From the NCBI GenBank assembly GCA_965660815.1, contig CBFIBG010000009.1, forward strand, positions 1 through 64,000: a DNA stretch of 64,000 nt. The letters run 5' to 3'. The notes beneath the pieces were generated by a model that was given only the letters and a program-made list of their open reading frames with translations, was not told the DNA's origin and searched no databases. Both the position numbers and the translations under genes were made by a program. The number at the start of each line of letters is the position of its first letter. Within the stretch, counting starts at the first letter, position 1. The DNA is from Glaciecola sp965660815. Lineage in GTDB: Bacteria; Pseudomonadota; Gammaproteobacteria; Enterobacterales; Alteromonadaceae. Positions 26,258-35,938 of the stretch are shown piece after piece.

Positions 26258-27811
26258 ATGCGTCGAAACCAACATGTTACTGATAACGAGGTAACTTTCT
26301 GTGAAGATCAACAACTAGTCTCCACTACTGACCACCGAGGTATCATTACTTACGCTAACGATGTGTTTTGCGAAGTAGCAGGGTTCAAGGCAGAGGAACT
26401 CGTTGGTAAAAATCACAACATAGTTCGTCATCCAGATATGCCAAAAGCGGCATTTAAGGATATGTGGGAGCACCTTGAAGCAGGAGAGTCATGGCAAGGT
26501 ATTGTTAAAAACAGATGCAAAGACGGGTCCTATTATTGGGTCGATGCCTTTGTTACGCCCATTTACAACGGCAGTGAATTACTCGGGTATCAATCCGTTA
26601 GGGTGAAGCCAAAGCCGGAGCAAGTGGCTCGAGCTAGAGAGTTTTATGACAGCGTAAACAGGGGAACGCACAAAAAACTCGCGGAGCTTAGTTATCAACA
26701 CAAAGCAATCGTTTATGCTATTGGTGCTCTAGGAACCGCTATCTTTACCGGGTACTTTACCGATTGGTTTGCTTCTATTGCAATCATAGTTACCAGCCTG
26801 TTGTGCTTATTCATATTTAAAACCGAGTTGATTGAAACGCCTAAACTGGCCGCAGATTTGAAGAAAGAATATGACAGCGTGAGTCGATTTGTGATGGCTG
26901 GCTATGGCACAAAAGGCATTGTGAACTTTCACTTGGGAATGCATAAAGCTATGCAACGAACGATACTGGGCCGCACCTCAGACGCGTCACATAAACTCAA
27001 AGAAGTGGTGGACGATACATTAAGTATTGCACATCAAACAAGCGAAGGTATTATTCAACTTCAACAGGAAATTCAAGAAATTTTGAATGCAATAAATTCC
27101 ATGAGCGCTGGCAGTAGGTCAGTGGCGATGAGCACTGCACAAACTTCTGAAACCATGGTTGATACCAATACTCAATGTTCAGACGCAAAGTCACTTATCA
27201 TACAGGGAAGAGATAGCGCCACTGGCTTATCAAGTATGGTCGAACATGCGGCCAGCATTGCGGACGAATTGATGGAAGCTTCTGATGCAGTGACACAAAC
27301 TATCGGCGACATTCAATCAATTGCAGACCAAACTAATTTGTTGGCGTTAAACGCAGCCATTGAGGCGGCAAGAGCAGGCGAAAGCGGTCGGGGTTTCTCT
27401 GTGGTCGCTGATGAAGTTCGCGCCTTATCTACTCGAACGCAGGAATCTGCTGCTAAATCTATTACAAGTACTCAAGCGATGAGTCAAACTTTGCGCGAGT
27501 GGGTCACTAAAATGCATGAGTCTAGAGATTCAGCCAATCTATCTGCGCAACAGGCCAATGAGTCCGCCGAATCCATCGCCTTGATCCATCAAAGAATAGG
27601 CGAAATTGCAGAGCTAATTAAAGGGATAAATAGCGAAAGCCAATCTCAGGAACATATGTGTATAAACGTAAATTCTAGCGTTGATACCATTTTTGAGGTG
27701 GCTAAGAAAAATGCAGTGCTGGCAACTGACATGGAGCAAGCCGCCACAAAGCTTGACCAAAATATTCAAATGCTAAGTGGGCTTCACAAAACATTCGTTA
27801 TCAATAAGTAG
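26258..27811 (+). CDS. Aer-like PAS-domain methyl-accepting chemotaxis protein
   Basis: ATG 26258 preceded by GGTAGGA; 517 residues. An N-terminal PAS domain (about 18-118) resembles E. coli Aer: STTDHRGIITYANDVF, NIVRHPDMPKAAFKDMW, GIVKNRCKDGSYYWV. A hydrophobic hairpin (about 150-195) anchors it to the membrane. The C-terminal signalling domain contains the hairpin tip DQTNLLALNAAIEAARAGE and GFSVVADEVRALS. It likely senses redox or oxygen through FAD and signals to CheA/CheW encoded elsewhere. Confidence 0.9.
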   Translation: MRRNQHVTDNEVTFCEDQQLVSTTDHRGIITYANDVFCEVAGFKAEELVGKNHNIVRHPDMPKAAFKDMWEHLEAGESWQGIVKNRCKDGSYYWVDAFVTPIYNGSELLGYQSVRVKPKPEQVARAREFYDSVNRGTHKKLAELSYQHKAIVYAIGALGTAIFTGYFTDWFASIAIIVTSLLCLFIFKTELIETPKLAADLKKEYDSVSRFVMAGYGTKGIVNFHLGMHKAMQRTILGRTSDASHKLKEVVDDTLSIAHQTSEGIIQLQQEIQEILNAINSMSAGSRSVAMSTAQTSETMVDTNTQCSDAKSLIIQGRDSATGLSSMVEHAASIADELMEASDAVTQTIGDIQSIADQTNLLALNAAIEAARAGESGRGFSVVADEVRALSTRTQESAAKSITSTQAMSQTLREWVTKMHESRDSANLSAQQANESAESIALIHQRIGEIAELIKGINSESQSQEHMCINVNSSVDTIFEVAKKNAVLATDMEQAATKLDQNIQMLSGLHKTFVINK

Positions 27812-27850
27812 ATATAACGTAATTATGTGAGCGGCGATTACCGCTAACAT

Positions 27851-30112
27851 TTACTCATCGGTGCCAGATAGCAGATATCTTCTTAATATTTGGTTTAAAT
27901 CATCCAGTAAAACCGGTTTGGCGAGTATGTCTGTAAAGCCGTTTTGATAATACACTTGGGTATCGGCTTTGGTAACACTTGCTGTGAAGGCAATAATTGG
28001 TGTGGTTTTATCTGTCTTTCTAATTTGTTTACAGGCGTCATTTCCGTCTAATTCAGGCATCATTATGTCGCATAATATTAGGTCTGGCGACCTTTTACTT
28101 AAGCCACGTAATAATGCTTGTCCGTTGTTAAACATTAATAATTTAGCGCCGGTGGGGGTGAGCATTTCATTGATCAATAGTTTATTCACTTCGTTGTCTT
28201 CGGCGACATAAATTAATTTATTGTCGAGTGTTGGTAGTTGCTCTGAAGCTGAGTCTTGTGCGGGTTTTTGCGGCGCTTGCGCTTTTTTAAATGGAAACTC
28301 TAGCACAAATTTAGAGCCCTTGCCCTTTTCACTAGTGACAGAAATATTGCCTTTGTTTAGCTCAACTAATTGTTTACTGATTGCTAAACCCAGCCCCGTA
28401 CCCCCGAATTTTCGTACGGTCGATTCATCGGCCTGTTTAAAGGGCGTAAACAATAACTCCAATTCTTCTGCATTAATTCCTATCCCCGAGTCTTCTATTT
28501 CAATGATGAACAAATTGTCCCTATCATATAAATTGATGGTTATTTCACCCTGACTGGTAAATTTAAACGCGTTATTTATGAGGTTGTTGAGTATTTGTTT
28601 TAATCTTACAGGGTCTGTCAGCCAAAACCCCGTCACTTGGTCACTGACATGGACCTGACAGGTTACGTTTTGGTGATTGCTATACAGCTTTTGTTCATTC
28701 AGCACTTCTTGGATTAACGCTTGAATGTCGACAGGAATAATTTCCAATTCCAATTCGTTAGCTTGTATTTTGCTGAAGTCCAAAATGTCGTTGATGATCC
28801 TGATAAGGCCATTGGTAGAGTTAAGCGCCAGTTCGACAAGCTTGCTCTCTTGATTCAACTTTGCCTTATCCAATAACTGCAGAGCGCCCAAGATGCCATT
28901 TAGGGGAGTTCGGATCTCATGGCTCATATTGGCTAAAAAATTGCTTTTGGCGACATCAGCAGCTTCTGCTTTTTCTTTTGCTTTACGCAGTGCATCGTTC
29001 GCTAATGTCTGCTCGGTGATATCCCAGTTTATGCCTGTCACTATGGTGGCATTATTTTTTTCATCTTTTGTTACTTTGCCAATTGCTGCAATGTGTCTAA
29101 TGTCACCTGAGCGAGTGTGAATGCGAAACTGGTTATCAAAGAGACCTCCTTGCTTTATCGCTCGCTCAAAATCAGGTTTAACTTTAGCGAGGTCGTCTTT
29201 TAATACTAATCTTTCCCAATCTTTAAAGCTATTGGTAAAGGTTGATTTATCGACGTCATAGGTTATGAATAATTGGTCATCCCATGATAAGCGATCGGTA
29301 TTAATGTCATAATCCCACACACCGATGTTTGAGGCTCTCATGGCCATCTCAACCCGTTCTTTAAGCTTCTTATTGGCAATTTCCAATTCTCGCTTTTTTG
29401 TAATATTTTCAAACGTTCCGTATTGCTTGACAACCACGTTATCTCTTATCTCAGCAAACAATTTGGACTGTACCCAGATCTTGTTGTTCTTTGCCGTTAT
29501 CATTGGTAGTTCAAACGTGACTTGCTCACCAGATGCCATCCGAGCCATCGCGTTTTTTAAAATAGGCAAGGTTTCATCTGGATAAAACTGAACCGCAGTG
29601 TGCATAGTGGGGGTGAACTCATCAGGATTGGTCTCGTGTATCTCATGAGTTTTCTTGGACCAATTAACTTCGTCAGCAATGGGGTCTATGCTCCAAACAC
29701 CCACTCCGGTTGACTTTTCTAGTGCATCAAGTACGGCTTGTGAATGTTTTTGTTCGGTAATGTCTTTGCCAACGCAATACAGTAATTGAGTCTCTGGTTT
29801 GAATTTAATGTTCCACTTAAACCAGCGGTACTTTCCTCTAGAATTTGTGAGCCTAAACGACAGGTTATAATTAATGTTTGAATTTAAGTGTTGGCGTATG
29901 TTGTTAATCGTGTTGGCTGCATCATCGGGGTGAACTAATGGCTTGAGATTGGCATCTATTAGAGCAGTTTTTTGCAATCCTAATATGTCTTCCCAATTGT
30001 CATTTACATACTTTATATCGCCCTTCACTGTTAAGGTACACAAGAGATCTTGAGTTAACTCAAAAAAAATGTCTGCATCTTGAATATCTGGATTTGTCTT
30101 GTGTCGCATCAA
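27851..30112 (-). CDS. PAS-domain hybrid sensor histidine kinase with receiver domain
   Basis: A cytoplasmic 753-residue hybrid kinase without membrane segments. Three PAS/PAC modules are visible (GDIKYVNDNWEDILGL; GVGVWSIDP; IGVWDYDINTDRLSWDD), each ending in a DITEQ-type PAC tail. The HisKA H-box NMSHEIRTPLNGILG has H398. HATPase_c motifs are NNLINNAFKFTSQ, EDSGIGI and GGTGLGLAI. The C-terminal receiver has D682 in LCDIMMPELDG and the Lys in DILAKP. No separate response regulator is adjacent. It converges on the Aer-like gene, but linkage is only positional. Confidence 0.92.
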   Translation of the reverse strand: MMRHKTNPDIQDADIFFELTQDLLCTLTVKGDIKYVNDNWEDILGLQKTALIDANLKPLVHPDDAANTINNIRQHLNSNINYNLSFRLTNSRGKYRWFKWNIKFKPETQLLYCVGKDITEQKHSQAVLDALEKSTGVGVWSIDPIADEVNWSKKTHEIHETNPDEFTPTMHTAVQFYPDETLPILKNAMARMASGEQVTFELPMITAKNNKIWVQSKLFAEIRDNVVVKQYGTFENITKKRELEIANKKLKERVEMAMRASNIGVWDYDINTDRLSWDDQLFITYDVDKSTFTNSFKDWERLVLKDDLAKVKPDFERAIKQGGLFDNQFRIHTRSGDIRHIAAIGKVTKDEKNNATIVTGINWDITEQTLANDALRKAKEKAEAADVAKSNFLANMSHEIRTPLNGILGALQLLDKAKLNQESKLVELALNSTNGLIRIINDILDFSKIQANELELEIIPVDIQALIQEVLNEQKLYSNHQNVTCQVHVSDQVTGFWLTDPVRLKQILNNLINNAFKFTSQGEITINLYDRDNLFIIEIEDSGIGINAEELELLFTPFKQADESTVRKFGGTGLGLAISKQLVELNKGNISVTSEKGKGSKFVLEFPFKKAQAPQKPAQDSASEQLPTLDNKLIYVAEDNEVNKLLINEMLTPTGAKLLMFNNGQALLRGLSKRSPDLILCDIMMPELDGNDACKQIRKTDKTTPIIAFTASVTKADTQVYYQNGFTDILAKPVLLDDLNQILRRYLLSGTDE

Positions 30113-30285
30113 TTATTTTTCAGTTTTATTTGAGTTTCAGGTAAATTTTTAATGAATATAACTCGATATGCGTTGAACTGTAAATTTTTATACACTTGTA
30201 TCGCAACAAATGGTAGGAAAGATTCACAATCTGTGAAAAAGACAACCGATAAAAGGTGTCTGGATAATACATTGAGTTTCAATGT

Positions 30286-30858
30286 TTAAATCTTGCCTAG
30301 TGAAAATTTAAAGTTGCCACTATACATCACAAGATGGTCCTTTGCTTTATCAGAGGGTGGGTTGTCCGTAGTCTTAGAAAGGCTATCAAACTGAGCTTTT
30401 TCCACCCAGCGATATAAAACATTTTGATGAACTCGTGCCCACAGATTTCTGCGAATATTACAATACGGCACTTGAGTTTGCTCAAATTCACGGACTTCAA
30501 CAGGATGTTCTTCACTGATCAGAACTTTGTCACCAGTTTGCGTTATCACGTTCACACCTTGTTCGGTAATTTCATCATCAATGATCACAAAAGGAACGTC
30601 TTCTACTTGAATACCGACTTTCTCTACAGGTGTAACTAAGAAGTACTTTTCGCCCTCGCGCTTAATGATACTGGAAAAGAGTTTCACTAGTTTATTGCGA
30701 GTAAATGGAGTGCCGGCATGCCACCACTGTCCTGAGCGCTTTATAATCAGATCCATATCACCGCAAAAAGGAGGGTCCCATTTATCAACGGGAGGCAACC
30801 GCTCGGGATCAGAAACGCTTGCCTCTGATAATTGTGATGTTATTTGAGAGATATCCAT
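30286..30858 (-). CDS. DUF1285 family protein
   Basis: A 190-residue soluble protein. PPVDKWDPPFCGDMDL, SGQWWHAGTPFTRNKLVKLF and YFLVTPVEKVGIQVEDVPF are the conserved DUF1285 blocks. Biochemical function is unknown. It sits 14 bp downstream of the DUF3014 gene on the same strand, forming a two-gene unit. Confidence 0.82.
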   Translation of the reverse strand: MDISQITSQLSEASVSDPERLPPVDKWDPPFCGDMDLIIKRSGQWWHAGTPFTRNKLVKLFSSIIKREGEKYFLVTPVEKVGIQVEDVPFVIIDDEITEQGVNVITQTGDKVLISEEHPVEVREFEQTQVPYCNIRRNLWARVHQNVLYRWVEKAQFDSLSKTTDNPPSDKAKDHLVMYSGNFKFSLGKI

Positions 30859-30872
30859 AAATTGAACTTTAC

Positions 30873-31751
30873 TTAGCGATCCTCAAGCGCTTCTTTAAGC
30901 TCTCTAAGAACGTCTTTTATTCTTCGCATATTTTCAGGCCCAGTTCGTAAAAGCTGTTTTTGAGGTTCTGCTAGTGCTTCGATACGGTCATCTTTAAACT
31001 TATATACAACGCTCTCTGAATACACCTCTATTGGTACTGGCACCATTGGCGTGTCCAACAGTAAATTGATCGCATCTAACAATGCACTATCAAAACTTTG
31101 ATTGGGTCGACTAATTTCTGCAAATTTTTCTTCTATTGTAGGCTTGTATGTCTCGAATACCTCTAGTAATCGTTCGGTGTTAACCGATTCTAGCATGTCA
31201 ACATAGGGGCTGTAGCGTTGGAAACTTGAATTATCAATGAAGGTTCTATCGCCTTGTTCGAAGGTATTGAAATCTTGAGCAGGTGCGACGACTAACGAAT
31301 CCTTCAACGAAAGTTCTTGATTCGCCAAGTTGTGAACGTTTATCACAAACTTTTCGAGTATTCTTTCATTGACTAACATTAATCCTACTAACTCAGTACT
31401 AGCAATGGTCATTAATTCACTTTTAACGCTTGCGTCGCTTGTATCAATTGGCACTTCAACTGGTACTTCGACCGCCTCGAATTCTTCAACCTCCATATCT
31501 TCTGTGATTTCTACTGGGCTTGGCATAGGAGGCGCTTCGAAAACGTCAGGCTCGACCATGTCGGTGATCCCCGATTCTTCAGAAGTTTCCTCTTGTTGTA
31601 CTACCGGTACTTGTGAATCGCTAACACTTGACACCTCCTGCTCAGAGTCATTACTTGGCCAAAATAACACGGCTACTAAAATCACGAACAAGACGCTAGC
31701 AATAATTAAGTATGGTTTCATTTGGTGTACTTGACTGGTTGGTTCTGCCAC
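30873..31751 (-). CDS. DUF3014 family membrane-anchored protein
   Basis: A 292-residue protein with one N-terminal membrane segment (about residues 13-30: YLIIASVLFVILVAVLFW). An acidic, Pro/Glu/Val-rich linker (about 32-105) follows, then a globular C-terminal domain (ERILEKFVINVHNLANQE, FQRYSPYVDMLESVNTE, QLLRTGPENMRRIKDVL), matching DUF3014. Likely a periplasmic domain held by an inner-membrane anchor. Function unknown; probably cotranscribed with the DUF1285 gene. Confidence 0.78.
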   Translation of the reverse strand: MAEPTSQVHQMKPYLIIASVLFVILVAVLFWPSNDSEQEVSSVSDSQVPVVQQEETSEESGITDMVEPDVFEAPPMPSPVEITEDMEVEEFEAVEVPVEVPIDTSDASVKSELMTIASTELVGLMLVNERILEKFVINVHNLANQELSLKDSLVVAPAQDFNTFEQGDRTFIDNSSFQRYSPYVDMLESVNTERLLEVFETYKPTIEEKFAEISRPNQSFDSALLDAINLLLDTPMVPVPIEVYSESVVYKFKDDRIEALAEPQKQLLRTGPENMRRIKDVLRELKEALEDR

Positions 31752-32133
31752 GAAGCTCTCCTATGGTGTATGTACGCGCAAATAATCAGAAAAAAGCGCA
31801 GTTCGTTTAGTTCATTAGGACTACTGAATAAGAAATAAATTCGAACTTACTCTGTTAATATTTACGTTGTAGGCTCTGTTTCTTGATCAAACTATAATAG
31901 GCTATTCAAATTATGCCAACTAGATTACAAACAAAAAATTAAAATATCTGTTTGTTATTTCGACATTTTTTGGCCGCCTCGCTGATAGTAAGTATAGACC
32001 CGTCAATCTTCTTTGTGCCTAACATGCAGCGCTAGAATCAGCAAACTAATGCAGTGATTGAACCTCCATCAGCACTAAGCGTATAGATGGTTAGTTAACA
32101 TTCACAGCAACGCTCTTTGGATCGGATTGAAAA
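31752..32133. other. Divergent intergenic region, no feature recognised
   Basis: This AT-rich 382-bp region separates the DUF3014 and DUF6482 genes, which are transcribed away from each other, so it must carry both promoters. I see no convincing ORF, RNA or strong inverted repeat. Confidence 0.4.
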
Positions 32134-32442
32134 ATGAACAAGTTTCTAATGTCAGACATCTTAAAAACCCCGTTATCAATCGACAAGCTAGAAGTTCAGT
32201 CGTTTGAAATGAACGTGTATTTGGTTAAATTGTATATCGCCGACCAGTCGGGTTTTGTTTACGATCACCAAGATCGCCCAATGAGATTTAATAACTCCCA
32301 GCAAATTAGAGATGCATTTGAATTATGCAATATTCAGCAAGCTGTGATGGTACACGACTCTCCTTACGATGAGATGGTTGGGAATCCAAATAAGCCCGAA
32401 AAGCCAATGGAGATGCCTTTTTCGATGCAACAAATATATTAA
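32134..32442 (+). CDS. DUF6482-like small protein
   Basis: A 102-residue protein with YLVKLYIADQSGFVYD, MRFNNSQQIRDAFELC and a C-terminal AVMVHDSPYDEMVGNP, resembling small DUF6482-type proteins of marine Gammaproteobacteria. No membrane segment or catalytic motif is apparent. Its last 4 bp overlap the 3' end of the convergent UbiB-like gene. Confidence 0.65.
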   Translation: MNKFLMSDILKTPLSIDKLEVQSFEMNVYLVKLYIADQSGFVYDHQDRPMRFNNSQQIRDAFELCNIQQAVMVHDSPYDEMVGNPNKPEKPMEMPFSMQQIY

Positions 32443-33782
32443 AGTTGGATATATTTAGACAGTAGCCCTTTCAATGGAACGACTACGTCCATTTTATTTG
32501 CTAACAGTACTACGCCAGTTACTTTCCTGTTTACCAAGGCCACCTCAAAATCGGGTGATGCAATCGCATCGGTATCAGTTACTAGCCCTTGCGTTAAGTG
32601 TTGTAAACGCTTAACTATTTCGGCTTGTTTGAAGTTATACTGGTTAGCCTGTAAACATTCTGCAGCCATCAGACATGCTTGGATTACCGTATTTTTGATA
32701 TGTTCTGGGCTATCGACGTTTAGTAATCCAAGTTCTAGCAAAGAAGTGAGAAGTTGTTTTTCGTCAAGGTTTTGCATAGCACTCGCCATATTTTTATATC
32801 CAATTTGGACGTGCTCTGAAATATCTTTACAGGCTCCAAAATCAAGCAATACTAATCGCTGGCTCTGTTTTTGATACATGTAATTAGCAAAATTTGGGTC
32901 GCTTTGAATTAATCTATTCGCAAATAACTCTTGAAACAAAAGATCAAATAAATGTTTGGTTATCAATCTTTTTAGTGGGCCTCCTTCGTTGGCAAGATTC
33001 GCGATAGGAGTCGCTTCTACAAACTCCATGCATAATATTTCTGTGGTACTTATTTGCTCGAACACTTTAGGGACTAAAAATCTTGGATCATCGCCAAGTT
33101 TGGCGCTGTACTGTTTCAGACATCTAAGTTCATTTAAGTAGTCGGCCTCCAATTTAAGTTGAGCTTTGGCTTGTTGCAACAAAGACGCTAGATCAAACTC
33201 GGCAGGCACTAACCTAGACATTGTTAATATGCTTGCTAAATTGTCTATGTCGCTGTCTATTGTTCGTGCTACTCCAGGATATTGAACTTTAACGGCAACT
33301 TCTTCACCGCTCTTCAAAGTTGCTCTATGTACTTGCCCAATGGATGCTGCAGCGATTGGTTCGAAAGAAAAGAAAGTGAAATTATCGGCCCAGTTTTCTC
33401 CTAAATTGCGCACCAACATTGTTATTAGTTGAGTTTTTGGCATAGCATAGGCTTGTTCTCGAAGCATACTTAGCACTGGCTCCCATTCTGCAGGAAGTAT
33501 TTCACCAGCATCCATGGACAACATTTGCCCGACTTTCATTGCCGCGCCTCTCATGTGAGAGAGGTGTTTGGCTATTGATTGAGCGTTATTGACATTTAAA
33601 AGTGTGCCATTGATATTGGGCTTTTTATTCTTGGCTAATGAGGTTATCGAGTTTTTTACAACATTGCCGGTAATTGAAGCAACTAGTCCTCCTAGTTTGC
33701 TGATCCGTGCAATGCGAGATTGAGGAACGGACTTTTCTATGGTGGGTTTCTTTGAATAATGGATCTTTGACGAATTACTCAT
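32439..33782 (-). CDS. ABC1/UbiB-family atypical kinase
   Basis: ATG 33782 (MSNSSKIHYSKKP) gives 447 residues. A longer in-frame ORF to 33905 adds 41 residues unlike the family; the ribosome-binding site is weak either way. The family KxGQ motif is in MKVGQMLSMD, then LPAEWEPVLSMLREQ, ASIGQVHRATLKSGEEVAVKVQ, and FANYMYQ with LLDFGACKDI as the DFG-like site. UbiB/COQ8 proteins are ATPases that support ubiquinone synthesis. This short form lacks the long C-terminal membrane tail of true UbiB, so it may be a paralogue with another lipid-linked role. Confidence 0.82.
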   Translation of the reverse strand: MSNSSKIHYSKKPTIEKSVPQSRIARISKLGGLVASITGNVVKNSITSLAKNKKPNINGTLLNVNNAQSIAKHLSHMRGAAMKVGQMLSMDAGEILPAEWEPVLSMLREQAYAMPKTQLITMLVRNLGENWADNFTFFSFEPIAAASIGQVHRATLKSGEEVAVKVQYPGVARTIDSDIDNLASILTMSRLVPAEFDLASLLQQAKAQLKLEADYLNELRCLKQYSAKLGDDPRFLVPKVFEQISTTEILCMEFVEATPIANLANEGGPLKRLITKHLFDLLFQELFANRLIQSDPNFANYMYQKQSQRLVLLDFGACKDISEHVQIGYKNMASAMQNLDEKQLLTSLLELGLLNVDSPEHIKNTVIQACLMAAECLQANQYNFKQAEIVKRLQHLTQGLVTDTDAIASPDFEVALVNRKVTGVVLLANKMDVVVPLKGLLSKYIQL

Positions 33783-33987
33783 GTACAGCATGCTAATTAA
33801 ATATATCGATAGAATAAGTACTCTATGTATTTCAAAGCGGACTACATTTGCGTTTGTCATATCAATAATTTGCTCAAATCCTTCTATGATTAGCCTTCCT
33901 TGCATATAGAATCGTCAGTAAAACCAAAAGCCGGTTTTATGACTATTAATATTTTACAGTGCTTAACCCGTTTAATAGAATCTAATA

Positions 33988-35688
33988 ATGCGAAGATGTT
34001 GGTACTTTTTATTGTGTCTGAATGTGGGTTTGTCATTGGCCAATGAAGACAAACATTGCAATGATCATTTAGTCGCTCAAGACACTCCTGAGACTTTTCG
34101 TGTGTCGGAAATTCAAATACACACCTTACCTATATTCAATGAGAATGCAGATGACTCCATCGCCCTTCACAAATGGGCCAATGCATTGCATATAATTACC
34201 CGTCCAGAAGTAATTGAAACTCGCTTACCATTTCAACAAGGAGATACCATTAGCTTAGAAGACGTGGTAGAAGCTGAAGCAATTTTAAGGCGAGAAAGGT
34301 ATTTAGCAGATGCCACTATATCTGTCGTTCACTCTTGCTCCTCGTCGCAAGAAACATATGTTGAGCAAAGCAGTGAATTGGGAGGCAATAAGCGCTCTTT
34401 AGAAGCAGAATCAGTGCCTGTGAAGATAGTAATTACTACCTACGATAACTGGTCTTTGCAACCCACGCTGTCATTTAGTCGAAGTGGAGGAGAAAACCGA
34501 AGTATTGTCGGCATAAGAGAAGACAATTTACTTGGCTTGGGAATACGAGCGCAATTTCGTTACAACAGAGATGAGCAAAGAACAGGATACGACTTTTCAT
34601 TTTCATCGATCGCTCCATTTATGCGCCATGCCACAATGTATTTGAATTTGAGTGATAATGATGACGGTGAACGCTATCAGTTTATTTTTAATAAACCGTT
34701 TTACCACGTTGCGGACGACCGAATGTTTTATCTAGAAGGACTGACCGAGAGTAGGGCTGATGAGATCTTTCAAAATGGTCGCAGTCGTAATTTGTTTGAG
34801 GTTGAAAATTCAAGGATTGTGTTTAGCACAGGTTGGAAAGTGCGTGCAGGTAAAAATGTGACTAATCGATTGACGTTTGGTATTGCCCTTATTGATACCG
34901 AATTTAATAACCCGAGAACAGCATTGCTGGGCGTTAATAACTTTCTTCCTCACAACCGAAACTATCAGTACCCTTTTATTGCGTTTTCTCATGTCACTAG
35001 GGACATAAAAGTGTTTTCGGACGTTAGGCTCATTCAGCAGCCCGAAGACATTAATTTAGGATTAGAATACCAACTCACTTTTGGGTTAGAAACCAATGAT
35101 GTTCAAACATCTAATAACTTTGGATATCATTTAAATGCCAATATAAGCAAAGCCTTTAGCCGAGGTGAAGACTTACTATTTTTTCGGGCTTGGGCAAACG
35201 CAATCATGGATACGACTGCAGAAGATTATATGAGACTTGATGCAGTAGGAGAATATTTTACACGACAAACTCCCCAACTGGCATATTATGCAAGAGTCTC
35301 AGCGACCTTATCAAAGGGACAATTTTTGGATCAACCTATCGTCATTGATGACGATAGTGGGGTGAGAGGATATCCAAATCAATACCAACACGGCGACCAG
35401 AGAATTTCAGCCAGTGTGGAAGCTCGTTATTATACCAACTACAGCTTTTATCAATTGTTTAACCTTGGTTATGCGGCCTACCTAGATGCGGGGAGAGCTT
35501 ATCAGGGGCAAGCAAGTAAATTCAATGAAATAGATAAAACGCTTGCCAGTGCGGGACTCGGGCTGAGAGTGTACTCCAATAAATCGAGCACTCCAGGAGT
35601 AGTGCATCTAGATGTTACAAAGCCATTAGTAAGCGGAACAGGCGTCGATAATTATTTGCTTAGTGTACAGTTACGCAGAGGGTTTTAA
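33988..35688 (+). CDS. BamA/TamA-like outer-membrane barrel protein (surface antigen D15 type)
   Basis: A 566-residue protein with a signal peptide (MRRCWYFLLCLNVGLSLA). A POTRA-like region (about 35-120: FRVSEIQIHTLPIF, RLPFQQGDTISLEDVVEAEAI, RYLADATISV) precedes the C-terminal barrel. The barrel shows FSRSGGENRSIVGIREDN, DSGVRGYPNQYQHGDQ (the conserved barrel-lumen VRGY loop) and a terminal Phe in LSVQLRRGF. It is shorter than BamA, with one or two POTRA domains. Family members insert or translocate proteins; the cargo is unknown. Divergent from the UbiB-like gene. Confidence 0.8.
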   Translation: MRRCWYFLLCLNVGLSLANEDKHCNDHLVAQDTPETFRVSEIQIHTLPIFNENADDSIALHKWANALHIITRPEVIETRLPFQQGDTISLEDVVEAEAILRRERYLADATISVVHSCSSSQETYVEQSSELGGNKRSLEAESVPVKIVITTYDNWSLQPTLSFSRSGGENRSIVGIREDNLLGLGIRAQFRYNRDEQRTGYDFSFSSIAPFMRHATMYLNLSDNDDGERYQFIFNKPFYHVADDRMFYLEGLTESRADEIFQNGRSRNLFEVENSRIVFSTGWKVRAGKNVTNRLTFGIALIDTEFNNPRTALLGVNNFLPHNRNYQYPFIAFSHVTRDIKVFSDVRLIQQPEDINLGLEYQLTFGLETNDVQTSNNFGYHLNANISKAFSRGEDLLFFRAWANAIMDTTAEDYMRLDAVGEYFTRQTPQLAYYARVSATLSKGQFLDQPIVIDDDSGVRGYPNQYQHGDQRISASVEARYYTNYSFYQLFNLGYAAYLDAGRAYQGQASKFNEIDKTLASAGLGLRVYSNKSSTPGVVHLDVTKPLVSGTGVDNYLLSVQLRRGF

Positions 35689-35938
35689 GTAGGCTATGTC
35701 TGCCGCTTGAATAGTAACAACTTGCGGCGCTCTTTTACGCTCAGTGTTAAGGTGAGCTTTTTGCGCTTAATCACAGACTTTGGTCAAAAAAGACGGATTA
35801 CTTAATTTTAAATTCATAATCTATTTGGGCAATATATCGAATTAAGATATTATTCTGATCACTACAACTCTAATTTAATTGACGTGTTGCGCTCTACACA
35901 ACAGCGCATTCAAACCAACAATCAGTAATACTAAGTAA